A stretch of 64,000 nt of DNA. Origin: Neisseriaceae bacterium. GTDB taxonomy: Bacteria; Pseudomonadota; Gammaproteobacteria; Burkholderiales; Neisseriaceae. The stretch is from positions 434,001 to 498,000 of the forward strand of contig CP046107.1 in NCBI GenBank assembly GCA_016864895.1, given 5' to 3'. The translations under genes and the position numbers were made by a program. Every line of letters begins with the position of its first letter. Within the stretch, counting starts at the first letter, position 1. Positions 1 to 8,847 of this stretch are shown here, piece after piece. A model generated the notes under the pieces. The model saw only the letters and a list, made by a program, of their open reading frames with translations, did no database searches and was not told the origin of the DNA.

Positions 1-381
1 AATGAATAGACGTACCAACCACTCTACATACCTGTGGACTTTTTAGTTTTTTGCACTACAATTTTTCGCTATACTTTTCGCTATACAAGATTAAATCTCT
101 TATTTTATTAACACCCTAACTATTTTACAAAAACAACTTACGAATAAAGTAGCCTGATTATTACACACAACCATGCTCCAAATAACATATGGTCGGCTTA
201 TTATTTATTTGCCACTATTGGATTCAAGACATATGGAAAGCACCATTTTAACCGGCTGATTGTATCAGATTATTAAAAATTATAAAATTTAATTCGTTAG
301 TAGAAATCCATTATAATTATTTGCCTAATTTATATAAATAGTTTACATTCAAGAAAATTTCAATTGAATTTGAGTATTAAC
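1..381. other. Intergenic region upstream of metF
   Basis: No open frame of coding character was found here. A 12-base unit (TTTTCGCTATAC) occurs twice back to back at 63-74 and 75-86. The last 60 bases hold the probable metF promoter. The rest is AT-rich with no recognisable RNA gene. Confidence 0.5.
321..349 (+). promoter_or_regulatory. Probable metF promoter
   Basis: TTGCCT at 321-326 and TACATT at 344-349 are separated by 17 bases. This is a reasonable sigma-70 pair, placing transcription start about 25 bases before the metF ATG. No MetJ- or MetR-like operator was recognised. Confidence 0.4.
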
Positions 382-1221
382 ATGAATTCTAATAGTAAAA
401 AACTGAGTTTTGAATTTTTCCCTACTAAAACAAATGAAGGAAGACAAAAATTAGGTATCACAAGACAACAACTCAAGCAGTTTAAACCTGATTTCTTTTC
501 GTGTACTTATGGCGCGGGGGGGAGCACACGAGCAGGTACTTTGCAAATTATTCAAGATATATTAATAGAACAAAATACACCCGCCACCCCCCATCTAGCC
601 TGTATTGGTTCTAGTGCGCAGGAAGTTAAAGAATTAGTCGATCTGTATAAAAAAATGGGAATTCAACAAATTCTATGTTTGCGTGGAGATATTCCTTCAG
701 GGATTGGTATAGTGGATGGCTTTACCTACGCAAGTGAACTTGTTTCTTTTATAAAAAACGAATATCAAGACACATTTAAGCTTATAGTAGCAGCCTATCC
801 AGAAATTCACCCACAGGCAAGAAGTGCTGACGATGATATTCAAAATTTTATTCACAAGTGTAAAGTTGGTGCAGATTCTGCCATTACTCAATATTTTTAT
901 AATATCGATGCTTATTTTTATTTCTTAGATGAAATTCACGCTAAAGGTATCGATATCCCCATAGTGCCGGGTATTATGCCAATTGCTAGTTTTTCCAAAC
1001 TGGCTCGTTTTTCCGATAGTTGTGGTGCAGAAATCCCACGATGGTTAAAGTTGAAGTTACAGTCCTATGCTGATGATACGGCCTCAATTAAAGCACTAGG
1101 CTTGGATTTTATCACTAATTTATGCGACCGCTTATTACAACAAGGCGCACCAGGTTTACATTTTTATACTCTTAATCAGGCAGGGTTAGTTTCCACCATC
1201 TGTGAAAGACTAGGCTATTAA
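382..1221 (+). CDS. metF: Methylenetetrahydrofolate reductase MetF
   Basis: Reduces 5,10-methylene-THF to 5-methyl-THF with NAD(P)H and FAD, supplying the methyl group for methionine synthesis in the cytosol. The 279-residue product has the family's N-terminal FEFFP motif (about residues 10-14, with the catalytic Glu), the TYGAGGSTR segment near 42-50, the LRGDIP flavin-site loop near 100-104, and a C-terminal stretch beginning RFSDSCGAEIP typical of bacterial MetF. Length matches the usual 280-300. A TTG at 364 is in frame, but the ATG at 382 puts the conserved FEFFP at the normal distance from the start. The gene stands alone, with its own candidate promoter. Confidence 0.95.
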   Translation: MNSNSKKLSFEFFPTKTNEGRQKLGITRQQLKQFKPDFFSCTYGAGGSTRAGTLQIIQDILIEQNTPATPHLACIGSSAQEVKELVDLYKKMGIQQILCLRGDIPSGIGIVDGFTYASELVSFIKNEYQDTFKLIVAAYPEIHPQARSADDDIQNFIHKCKVGADSAITQYFYNIDAYFYFLDEIHAKGIDIPIVPGIMPIASFSKLARFSDSCGAEIPRWLKLKLQSYADDTASIKALGLDFITNLCDRLLQQGAPGLHFYTLNQAGLVSTICERLGY

Positions 1222-1822
1222 ACATATTACAAGTATACACATAATATCGTCAGATTAACCCTTGTACAAATGGCCAAAATGGTTACCGATTATTTATCAA
1301 TTTTCTTTTTAGGTTATTTCAATTAAACGTTTTCCCATAGCTTAAATTTCAAACTATCATCAGTTTTACAGTGGCATTTTCATGCTAAAGGAACAACTAC
1401 AAAAATATTTGATTGGGCGAATTATGCTTACCATTAGTGTTTTGATTGGTATATCTTGAATATACAAATCCTGTCCGATAGTCTCTTAAATGACCATCAT
1501 TAAAAAATATCACTCAATGTTACACACAATATAAGCCAAAATAGCTCTCTTATTATATTATCTCAACACTATATTGTAGGCAATCTTCTATATGAGAAAT
1601 ACCTGTCACTATTATTCATCAATACCGTAAAACAGCAACTATATAATTTGGTTGGGAAATATCCCTATTGCTTTAAATCTATCGCTCCCCTAAATGATTT
1701 ATAAATTTATAAATATTGATATTTTATATGTATTGATATAAAGTGAACTGTCTAGAATAAGCCACTGAAAACAGTTAGTGGGTGAGCTTATATCTATTTT
1801 TCTCAATCAATTGGATGGTGTT
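1222..1822. other. Gene-poor region with a possible membrane-protein remnant
   Basis: About 600 bases without an intact gene. At 1384-1461 (+) a 25-codon frame starting with ATG reads like the N-terminus of an inner-membrane protein: a short basic segment (LKEQLQKYLIGR) followed by a hydrophobic run, then TGA. Downstream frames are interrupted by many stops, so this is probably the decayed start of a lost membrane protein. Its family cannot be named. Confidence 0.3.
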
Positions 1823-2704
1823 ATGCCTACTAATCAATATTATTTGCAAAGTTTTGAAATTATTGAAGTCACTGGTGAAGATCGACAAATCTTTTTAAAA
1901 AGCCAGTTTTCAAATGATATCTCTGCGTTAGAATTCAATGAAGCGTGCTATGCTACTTATAATAACCACAGAGGAAGAGCCATAGCTAATTTTATTGTAT
2001 GCAATACCGGCGGTAATGTTCTAATTCTTGTCAAAAGGGATCTTATTCCTATTTTGATTCAAAAATTGAATTTGTACAAATTAAGGAGTAAAGTTAACAT
2101 TCTCCATAGAAATAATAATTCCTATCAAATTACTGGTCATTTTGATAAAACATTAATTCAATCAGTACCTTTTCCTTTAAAGTTTTCTATTGAGTCAAGT
2201 AATGAAAGCATTACTATCCCCTGCCCGAATGGTTCACAATTTATTGTTTATGTGAAACCTAAGACTCAAGTAGGAGAAATTATTTTGAATGAAAATGATT
2301 GGAATAGTTTTGAGATAACACAAGGTTTTTCTTGGATAACCCAAAGTACCAGTGAAAAATGTGTCGCCCAAATGTTCAATCAAGAGTGGTTAGGTGCAGT
2401 AAACTTTAAAAAAGGTTGTTATCCAGGACAAGAAATTATTGCACGATCTCAATATAGGGGGCAAGTTAAAAGAAGGCCTGCTCTTCTTTTCTCATCATCA
2501 GATGAATACCTCATTGGTGATATTTTATACCAACAAGAGCAAGAGGTTGGACTAATACTGAATAAAGCACAAATAGGTCAACAGTCCATATATTTAGCCG
2601 TCATTAAAATCGATTCAGAACCCTTGTTCTATGGTAATAAAAAAAATAATTTAAATCCTTTAGAATTAAAACAATTGTTTTATTATCAAGAGACAGTCGA
2701 ATAA
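1823..2704 (+). CDS. ygfZ: tRNA-modifying / Fe-S maintenance protein YgfZ
   Basis: Folate-binding paralogue of GcvT that supports repair or maintenance of certain Fe-S enzymes, including the tRNA methylthiolase MiaB. The product is about 293 residues. The family signature KGCYxGQE is present (Cys near residue 199), followed by an arginine-rich continuation (ARSQYRGQVKRR). The N-terminal part has the GcvT-like GEDRQIFLKSQFSNDI segment. A GTG at 1778 is in frame and would add 15 residues. I prefer the ATG at 1823 because a GGATGG ribosome-binding site lies just before it and the protein then begins close to the first conserved strand. The next gene starts 2 bases after the stop, so it heads a likely operon. 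Confidence 0.88.
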   Translation: MPTNQYYLQSFEIIEVTGEDRQIFLKSQFSNDISALEFNEACYATYNNHRGRAIANFIVCNTGGNVLILVKRDLIPILIQKLNLYKLRSKVNILHRNNNSYQITGHFDKTLIQSVPFPLKFSIESSNESITIPCPNGSQFIVYVKPKTQVGEIILNENDWNSFEITQGFSWITQSTSEKCVAQMFNQEWLGAVNFKKGCYPGQEIIARSQYRGQVKRRPALLFSSSDEYLIGDILYQQEQEVGLILNKAQIGQQSIYLAVIKIDSEPLFYGNKKNNLNPLELKQLFYYQETVE

Positions 2705-2706
2705 TT

Positions 2707-3252
2707 ATGAAAACATGGTTTTTTAAACATCCTAATACATTAAAGTTTTTCATTAATGTCTATCCTCCTCTATTTTTTAGTGGTATTAAAGTTATTTCCA
2801 TTGATCCTGATTTTCATCGTTGCCGTGTTAAATTAAAAAATTGGCCTAGTACTAGAAATGCCAATGGTACTCAATTCGGTGGTAGTCTCTTTTCCATGTC
2901 AGACTGTGTATTTGGCATGATGTTGCTTGCAATCTTAGGTGTAGACAAATATTATGTATGGGATAAAAAATCTAAAATTATTTTTAAAAATCCTGGTATT
3001 GGGACAGTATATCTAGAGTGCCAAATATCTAACCATCTAGTTACAGAGATTATTGCGAACACCCAAAATGGTAATAAATATTTTCCTACTGTTACTGGCA
3101 CAGTTTACGATAAAAAAGGCAATGAAGTAGCTACCATTCAAAGAACTTTATATGTTAGACTAAAGCCTGAGTACCGAAAACAAAAAAAAGTCAATAATAA
3201 TACTGATGACAATCTGGTTCATACTACAAATCCAGTCAGAGAGGATAGGTAA
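2707..3252 (+). CDS. DUF4442 hotdog-fold thioesterase-like protein (copy 1)
   Basis: 181-residue cytosolic protein of the DUF4442 family, which adopts the hotdog fold of acyl-CoA thioesterases. The family's N-terminal pattern is visible (NVYPPLFFSGIKVISID), with the central NANGTQFGGSLFSMSD stretch that forms the hotdog helix and the C-terminal RTLYVRLKP. A basic, Asn-rich tail of about 25 residues is absent from the next gene. It starts 2 bases after ygfZ and its stop shares one base with the ATG of its paralogue, so the three genes are probably co-transcribed. Substrate is unknown for this family. Confidence 0.8.
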   Translation: MKTWFFKHPNTLKFFINVYPPLFFSGIKVISIDPDFHRCRVKLKNWPSTRNANGTQFGGSLFSMSDCVFGMMLLAILGVDKYYVWDKKSKIIFKNPGIGTVYLECQISNHLVTEIIANTQNGNKYFPTVTGTVYDKKGNEVATIQRTLYVRLKPEYRKQKKVNNNTDDNLVHTTNPVREDR

Positions 3253-3731
3253 TGTTTCAATATCTGCCTAAAAATAAACATATTGTGCGTTGGATTATGA
3301 ATATATGGCCACCTTTTTTGTTCTCAGGGATTGGTGTTACTGAATTAAGTGATGATTTTAGATATTGTAAAGTAAGACTAAAAAATTGGGCTGCTACTAG
3401 AAATGTGAACGGAGCTCAATACGGCGGTAGTCTTTTCGCGATGACTGATCCCATATATGCGATGATGCTGATTCTTCTGTTAGGAGACAAATATTATATA
3501 TGGGATAAAGAGGCTGAAATTGAGTTTAAAAAACCTGGTATAGGCAAAATATTCCTAGAGTGTAGTATAACAGATAAAATGCTACAAGAAATTTATGAAC
3601 ATACTAGAAATGGTGATAAATACTTTCCTAAGATAACAAGTAATCTTTATGATGAAACGGGAGACACAATTGCCACAACCACTAGAACTTTATATGTTCG
3701 ATTAAAACCTAAATATAGGCCATCGGATTAG
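3252..3731 (+). CDS. DUF4442 hotdog-fold thioesterase-like protein (copy 2)
   Basis: 159-residue paralogue of the preceding gene. Shared blocks include WPPFLFSGIGV, a central GAQYGGSLFAMTDP helix, WDKEAEIEFKKPGIG and TRTLYVRLKPKYR. The two have diverged through most of their length but keep the same order of motifs, which points to an old tandem duplication. The start codon overlaps the previous stop (TAATG), the arrangement expected for translational coupling. The two proteins may form a heterodimer, since hotdog proteins work as dimers or higher oligomers; this is inference. Confidence 0.8.
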   Translation: MFQYLPKNKHIVRWIMNIWPPFLFSGIGVTELSDDFRYCKVRLKNWAATRNVNGAQYGGSLFAMTDPIYAMMLILLLGDKYYIWDKEAEIEFKKPGIGKIFLECSITDKMLQEIYEHTRNGDKYFPKITSNLYDETGDTIATTTRTLYVRLKPKYRPSD

Positions 3732-3779
3732 TTGAATTAATAATCATATCTTTTTATAACAACCAAAAGGAACTCAAAA

Positions 3780-5222
3780 ATGTCAAAACAAAAAGAAATG
3801 ACTTTAAATAACGGATCGCCTGTAGTTGATAATGACAATTCTTTATCTGGAGGTTCTAGAGCACCCTTATTGCTACAAGATCATTGGTTATTAGAAAAAA
3901 TAGCTCATTTTGATCGCGAGCGTATTCCTGAGCGAGTTGTTCACGCAAAAGGAGTTGGTGCCTTTGGAGAATTTACTGTTACCAATGATATTACTGAATA
4001 TACTAAAGCCGATATTTTCAGTGAAGTTGGTAAAAAAACTAAGCTACTTGCTCGCATCTCAACAGTGGCAGGTGAGAGAGGTGCAGCTGATGCAGAAAGA
4101 GATATTAGAGGCTTTGCCTTAAAATTCTATACACATCAAGGTAATTGGGATTTAGTGGGCAATAACACCCCAGTCTTCTTCATTAGGGATCCACTAAAGT
4201 TTCCTGATCTTATTCATACTCAAAAAAGAGATCCTAAAACTAATCTTAGAAATAATGAAGCTGCCTGGGATTATTGGTCACTTAATCCGGAAAGCTACCA
4301 TCAGGTATTGATCTTGATGAGTGATAGAGGTATCCCCTCCAATGCTAGACAACAACATGGTTTTGGTAGTCATACTTACAGTTTTATTAATAAGCACAAT
4401 GAGAGATTCTGGGTAAAATTTCACTGGAGAAGTCAACAAGGAATTGACTATTTAACTGATGAAGAAGCCAAAAAAGTAGTGGGAGAAGACAGGGAATCTT
4501 CTCAAACTGATCTCTTAAATGCAATTAAGCAAAAAGATTTTCCAAAGTGGAAATTTTATATTCAAATTATGCCTGAAAAAGAAGCCTACGAATGTAAAGT
4601 ACACCCTTTTGATTTAACAAAGGTTTGGCCTCATAAAAACTATCCTTTGATAGAGGTTGGTGAATTTGAATTAAATGAAATCCCAGAAAATTACTTCCAA
4701 TCGATAGAATTAGCCGCATTTAATCCAGCCAATATTGTTCCTGGCATTGGGTTTTCACCAGATAAAGTGTTGCAAGGCAGAATTTTTTCTTACGGAGATA
4801 CACAACGCTATCGTTTAGGTGTTAATCATCAGCAAATTCCGGTTAACACCCCTATTTGTCCATATCATAACACACATAGAGATGGTACAATGCGTGTAGA
4901 TGGTAATGCAGGAAGCACAATTAACTATGCCCCTAATTATCAAAATGAATATTCTGTCAATACACCACAGGAACCTCCTTTGAAAACAGAAATGGAGGCA
5001 TTACATTATGACTTCAGAGATTATGATGAGGACTACTTCTCTCAGCCAAAAGCTTTGTACGATATATTCAATGAGGCAGAAAAAGAAAGATTAGCCAAAA
5101 ATATCGCTACTCATATGAGTTCTGTAAAAAATAAAGCGGTTTTAGAAAGAGCCATCGAGTTGTGGAAAAAAATAGACACAGACTTGGCAAAAAATATTCG
5201 AAAAAATCTTGAAAAAAAATAA
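3780..5222 (+). CDS. katA: Monofunctional haem catalase KatA
   Basis: Decomposes hydrogen peroxide to water and oxygen in the cytosol. The 480-residue length is that of clade 3 small-subunit catalases. The distal haem His lies in [13 protein letters not shown] (His55), the distal Asn in [11 protein letters not shown] (Asn128), and the proximal haem ligand Tyr in [14 protein letters not shown] (Tyr338). A good ribosome-binding site (AAAAGGAA) precedes the ATG. It is 48 bases from the DUF4442 pair, so it could share their transcript or have its own promoter; no OxyR site was identified. A perfect inverted repeat follows and separates it from convergent greA. Confidence 0.97.
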   Translation: MSKQKEMTLNNGSPVVDNDNSLSGGSRAPLLLQDHWLLEKIAHFDRERIPERVVHAKGVGAFGEFTVTNDITEYTKADIFSEVGKKTKLLARISTVAGERGAADAERDIRGFALKFYTHQGNWDLVGNNTPVFFIRDPLKFPDLIHTQKRDPKTNLRNNEAAWDYWSLNPESYHQVLILMSDRGIPSNARQQHGFGSHTYSFINKHNERFWVKFHWRSQQGIDYLTDEEAKKVVGEDRESSQTDLLNAIKQKDFPKWKFYIQIMPEKEAYECKVHPFDLTKVWPHKNYPLIEVGEFELNEIPENYFQSIELAAFNPANIVPGIGFSPDKVLQGRIFSYGDTQRYRLGVNHQQIPVNTPICPYHNTHRDGTMRVDGNAGSTINYAPNYQNEYSVNTPQEPPLKTEMEALHYDFRDYDEDYFSQPKALYDIFNEAEKERLAKNIATHMSSVKNKAVLERAIELWKKIDTDLAKNIRKNLEKK

Positions 5223-5237
5223 ATCATGACTAGATTT

Positions 5238-5280
5238 ACTAACAAAGAAATCCCATTTAAATCAGGATTTCTTTGTTAGT
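5238..5280. terminator. Bidirectional hairpin between katA and greA
   Basis: A perfect 16-base inverted repeat (5238-5253 with 5265-5280) separated by 11 bases lies between the convergent ends of katA and greA. It contains the greA stop codon. The stem is AT-rich and lacks a long T run on either strand, so termination strength is uncertain. Position and perfect symmetry make a shared terminator the best reading. Confidence 0.6.
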
Positions 5281-5749
5281 ATTCAACTTTTAAAATCTCT
5301 AATTCTTTTCTTCCACCAGGGGTTTCCAATTCAATAATATCACCCACTTCTTTACCGATTAAGCTTCTAGCAATTGGAGACAGGACAGAAATTTTATTCA
5401 ACTTAATATCTGCTTCATCCTCTCCTACAATTTGATAAGTAGATTTTTCCTCAGTATCCAAATTTTCAATTGTTACAGTTGCACCAAATACTACTTTTCC
5501 TTCCTCATTAAATTCCTTAGGATCAATTATCTGAGCGACAGACAATTTATATTCAATTTCACGAATTTTACTCTCAATAAATCCCTGTTTTTCTTTTGCC
5601 GCATCGTATTCTGCATTTTCAGACAAATCTCCGTGTGAACGAGCTTCAGCAATGGCTGCAATGACTGCAGGACGCTCAACAGATTTTAACCTTTTTAGCT
5701 CAGCTTTAAGCAATTCAGCACCCTTCACTGTCAATGGAACTTTATCCAT
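5276..5749 (-). CDS. greA: Transcription elongation factor GreA
   Basis: Binds the secondary channel of RNA polymerase and stimulates cleavage of backtracked transcripts. At 157 residues it has the normal size. The N-terminal coiled coil carries the tip motif [17 protein letters not shown] (residues 39-55, acidic residues Asp41 and Glu44), followed by the C-terminal FKBP-like domain ending in [14 protein letters not shown]. An AGGGGTG ribosome-binding site precedes the ATG. The promoter and a terminator-like hairpin in its roughly 80-base leader are listed separately and suggest regulation by premature termination. Confidence 0.96.
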   Translation of the reverse strand: MDKVPLTVKGAELLKAELKRLKSVERPAVIAAIAEARSHGDLSENAEYDAAKEKQGFIESKIREIEYKLSVAQIIDPKEFNEEGKVVFGATVTIENLDTEEKSTYQIVGEDEADIKLNKISVLSPIARSLIGKEVGDIIELETPGGRKELEILKVEY

Positions 5750-5784
5750 ATTTATTCACCCCTAATTAAAAACTATTACACAGT

Positions 5785-5814
5785 AAAAAACGAAGCCGCC
5801 AAAATGGCGGCCTT
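5785..5814 (-). terminator. Intrinsic-terminator-like hairpin in the greA leader
   Basis: Read on the minus strand, a GC-only 6-base stem (GCCGCC, loop ATTTT, GGCGGC; arms 5806-5811 and 5795-5800) is followed by TTCG and six T residues (5785-5790). It sits between the greA promoter and the greA start codon. It therefore looks like a leader terminator producing a short RNA and limiting read-through into greA. In E. coli the greA leader also terminates early and yields the GraL RNAs. Confidence 0.6.
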
Positions 5815-5835
5815 ACTACCAAAAATCATAGGTTG

Positions 5836-5864
5836 ATTGTAACAAATTACTCATAAAAATACAA
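5836..5864 (-). promoter_or_regulatory. Probable greA promoter
   Basis: On the minus strand TTGTAT (5859-5864) and TACAAT (5836-5841) are exactly 17 bases apart, a good sigma-70 match. The predicted start near 5829 gives a leader of about 80 nucleotides that includes the terminator-like hairpin. Confidence 0.55.
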
Positions 5865-6060
5865 AGGTTACCTCCTAAATCAATCAATTTTTATGTACTC
5901 AATTTTTATGTGAATTGATATCTTTTAATTGAACATCTTCAAATATTAACCACTCATATCAATCTTCTTTTTAACTAGTGCAATATTGAATCGTATTGAA
6001 TGCATAACCCAAAAATGTACTTGACTGATTCTAATGATTTATTGAAAATGAGAATTTTTA

Positions 6061-6088
6061 TTGCTTTTTAAGCACCGCCTTTTATAAT
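6061..6088 (+). promoter_or_regulatory. Probable ubiK promoter
   Basis: TTGCTT (6061-6066) and a perfect TATAAT (6083-6088) with a 16-base spacer lie 45 bases before the ubiK ATG. The remaining part of 5865-6060 shows no gene or recognisable RNA. Confidence 0.55.
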
Positions 6089-6132
6089 GTAATGACATCA
6101 ATTATTATAAAATTTTAATAAAAGGAGTTAAT

Positions 6133-6459
6133 ATGTCTTTACCTAATGTTCTTTTCGAAGAGTTTTCTTCTAAAATAAATGATATAATTCAAGGCAATCC
6201 CGCTAAGGATATTGAAAAAAATATTAAGTCACTTCTTAGCTCTGCTCTGAACAAAATAGATATTGTCACGCATGATAAATTTGATATCCAACAAAAAATG
6301 GTACAAAAGATGGCTATAAAAATAGCCGAATTAGAACAACGTATTAACTTCTTAGAATCTAAACAAAATACAAAAGTAATCAGTCGTAATACCAACAAAA
6401 TAACGAAACCTAAAACTTTAAAAGCTAAAACAGTCTCTAATACTCAAACAGATAAATAA
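6133..6459 (+). CDS. ubiK: Ubiquinone biosynthesis accessory factor UbiK (YqiC/BMFP family)
   Basis: Small coiled-coil protein that helps the UbiJ-centred ubiquinone-synthesis complex and can bind lipids. The 108 residues consist of an N-terminal amphipathic segment, a heptad-rich region (about 55-82, ending in QKMAIKIAELEQRINFLE) characteristic of the family, and a basic tail rich in Lys, Thr and Asn. A strong AAAGGAG site precedes the ATG. comM begins 14 bases after the stop, so the two are probably co-transcribed, an arrangement common in related proteobacteria. Confidence 0.88.
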   Translation: MSLPNVLFEEFSSKINDIIQGNPAKDIEKNIKSLLSSALNKIDIVTHDKFDIQQKMVQKMAIKIAELEQRINFLESKQNTKVISRNTNKITKPKTLKAKTVSNTQTDK

Positions 6460-6473
6460 TGGTTAAATAAATC

Positions 6474-7976
6474 ATGGAAAACCTAGCAATCGTTTATAGT
6501 AGGGCTTTGCTCGGTTTACATACACCGCTAGTCGAAGTCGAAACTCATTTATCTAATGGATTGGCACAATTCCACATTGTAGGTCTTCCAGAAACAGAAG
6601 TAAAAGAAAGTAGAGATAGAGTAAGAGCTGCTATTTTACAAAGTGGTTTTAGTTTCCCTACAAAAAAAATTATTGTTAATCTAGCACCTGCCGAGCTTCC
6701 TAAGGAATCTGGGCGTTTTGATTTACCTATTGCCATCAGTATATTAGCGGCATCTGGACAAATTCAAGCAGATTTATCCCAATATGAATTTGCCGGTGAG
6801 TTAGCCTTATCTGGGCAACTACGTGCTATCAGAGGTGGTATTTTAATCATGCAGGCTGCCACACAAGATAACAGGGTATTGATTGCACCTCAATCTAATA
6901 CAATTTACAATGAATTAGCTTCTGGCTTCTCCGCCTTATTTGCTGAAAATCTGACACAAGTCGCTTCACATTTAAACGGTATAGATTCTCTTGTGAAGTG
7001 CTCGCTCCAGTCTACTATATTACATTCTAATAGCTATGCTTCATTACCCGATTTAAATGAAGTAAAAGGACATCAAACGGCTAAAAAAGCTTTAGAAATC
7101 ACTGCTGCAGGTGGTCATAATCTGTTATTAATTGGACCTCCTGGCACAGGTAAATCAATGATTGCAAATAGATTACCTTCTATTTTACCTCCTCTTACAT
7201 CCAGAGAACTTACAGAAAATATGATGATTTCTTCTCTGCTTTCAGATTTTCAAATAAATCAAAACACATGCCAACGTCCTTTTCGAAGTCCTCACCATAG
7301 TGCATCTGCAACTGCAATCATTGGAGGTGGTTCCAATCCCAAACCTGGAGAAATTACATTAGCCCATAATGGTGTATTATTCTTGGATGAGTTACCTGAA
7401 TTTGATAGAAAAGTGTTAGAAGTTTTAAGAGAACCACTGGAAACAAAACAAATTCATATTTCTCGAGCCACCAGACAAGTCACATATCCCGCCAATTTCC
7501 AACTCATAGCAGCAATGAATCCTTGTCCCTGTGGTTTTTACGGACACCCTACCTATACTTGCCATTGTAGCCCTGAACAAGTTAAAAAGTATCAAAATAA
7601 ATTATCAGGTCCTTTTTTAGATAGGATTGACTTAATGATACATATGCCAGCTATCCCTATAGAAGAAATCCTACAAGAACAGTCACAAATGGAATCCAGT
7701 GAAACGATAAGAAAAAAAATTATCAAATGCAGAGAAATACAGTACAATCGTTCCGATAAATTAAATAATGAATTAAGTCCAAAAGAACTTGATAAAAATG
7801 CTAGGATAGAAGAAGAATCCAAATCATTTTTGATGAATAATTTGAAGAAGTTAAATTTATCCACAAGGAGTTTTTATAAAATTTTAAAAGTGGCTAGAAC
7901 TATTGCTGATTTAGAAACATCTGTCACGGTTGAAACCAAGCATATTATACAAGCAATTAGCTTTAGAAGAACTTGA
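6474..7976 (+). CDS. comM: AAA+ ATPase ComM (YifB, Mg-chelatase-like)
   Basis: Hexameric helicase that promotes branch migration during natural transformation. The 500-residue protein has an N-terminal Lon-protease-like domain (about 1-170), then an AAA+ domain with Walker A GPPGTGKS (221-228), Walker B in VLFLDELPEF, the family insert NPCPCGFYGH with CHC nearby, and the C-terminal Mg-chelatase lid (KVARTIADLE). Length is that of full ComM. Its presence, with PilW at the other end of the window, fits a type IV pilus-bearing and perhaps transformable ancestor. Confidence 0.93.
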   Translation: MENLAIVYSRALLGLHTPLVEVETHLSNGLAQFHIVGLPETEVKESRDRVRAAILQSGFSFPTKKIIVNLAPAELPKESGRFDLPIAISILAASGQIQADLSQYEFAGELALSGQLRAIRGGILIMQAATQDNRVLIAPQSNTIYNELASGFSALFAENLTQVASHLNGIDSLVKCSLQSTILHSNSYASLPDLNEVKGHQTAKKALEITAAGGHNLLLIGPPGTGKSMIANRLPSILPPLTSRELTENMMISSLLSDFQINQNTCQRPFRSPHHSASATAIIGGGSNPKPGEITLAHNGVLFLDELPEFDRKVLEVLREPLETKQIHISRATRQVTYPANFQLIAAMNPCPCGFYGHPTYTCHCSPEQVKKYQNKLSGPFLDRIDLMIHMPAIPIEEILQEQSQMESSETIRKKIIKCREIQYNRSDKLNNELSPKELDKNARIEEESKSFLMNNLKKLNLSTRSFYKILKVARTIADLETSVTVETKHIIQAISFRRT

Positions 7977-8048
7977 TCATAAAATATGTTAAGTATCAAA
8001 TACATATACAAGATTATTATAATTATTCTATTTTAAAGAGAAAGAAAT

Positions 8049-8825
8049 ATGAAAGATTTTGGAAAAAAAATACTTAGTATGATTATTGGTATGGTTATTG
8101 CTACATTTTTGATCGTTATATTATTGTGGTTCATTAATAGATCTGTCTTAGAACATGATTTTTCTGCTAAAAAGAAAGATCCCAATATACCTATTGCTAC
8201 AATTAATATTTCAAAAGATAAACAACAACCTGAGACACTGCATCCTGCTGATTTCAACAATGGAATTAGCTCAAGTGACTTAACAAATAGTCAAATATTT
8301 TCCCAAAATAATAATTTCGATCCCACCAGTCATATTGAATATAATTCAGATACTAAACATTACCCTGATTTTGATTTTTCTGAAGTACAAAATAACGATT
8401 CCAATAATATTAATAGCAAGACCTCAAATAAGAACAATATCGAAATTCAAGATAAAAATATTAATGTCAACAAACCTGCAAAAAAAATCATACCCCCGGC
8501 AAAAGAGCCAAACAATGAGGATACTATTGGCAACTTAATTAATAATATCAATAGTAGAAAAATATCTCAAAGAACAGAGCAAAAAACTGGTACTGGTAAA
8601 AAATATAAAGTACAAATTGGTTCCTATAAGACACCGCAAGAGGCTAGTAAACAAAAAGCTCGTCTAATTATGATGGATATTAATTCTACTGTAGTCAAGG
8701 TAAATATTAATGGCCAGGACTACTATAGAGTCATGACGATACAACCTGTGTCAAAAGAACAGGCTTATCAAATTAAATCTACACTGAAAAACAAAAATAT
8801 AGATAGCTTAATTATTTCACAATAA
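8049..8825 (+). CDS. SPOR-domain membrane protein (FtsN-like/Tpc)
   Basis: 258-residue bitopic inner-membrane protein: a short cytoplasmic N-terminus, one membrane helix (about 12-33, MIIGMVIATFLIVILLWF), a long Asn/Asp/Ser-rich linker, and a C-terminal SPOR domain (about 188-258, starting KKYKVQIGSYKTPQEASKQ). SPOR domains bind denuded glycan strands at the division septum, so a role in cell division is expected. It lies just ahead of dsbA, as Neisseria places its SPOR protein. The linker is low in complexity and evolves quickly, so orthology to FtsN itself is uncertain. Confidence 0.85.
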   Translation: MKDFGKKILSMIIGMVIATFLIVILLWFINRSVLEHDFSAKKKDPNIPIATINISKDKQQPETLHPADFNNGISSSDLTNSQIFSQNNNFDPTSHIEYNSDTKHYPDFDFSEVQNNDSNNINSKTSNKNNIEIQDKNINVNKPAKKIIPPAKEPNNEDTIGNLINNINSRKISQRTEQKTGTGKKYKVQIGSYKTPQEASKQKARLIMMDINSTVVKVNINGQDYYRVMTIQPVSKEQAYQIKSTLKNKNIDSLIISQ

Positions 8826-8847
8826 CTTAGTATGGAGGATTAATACA

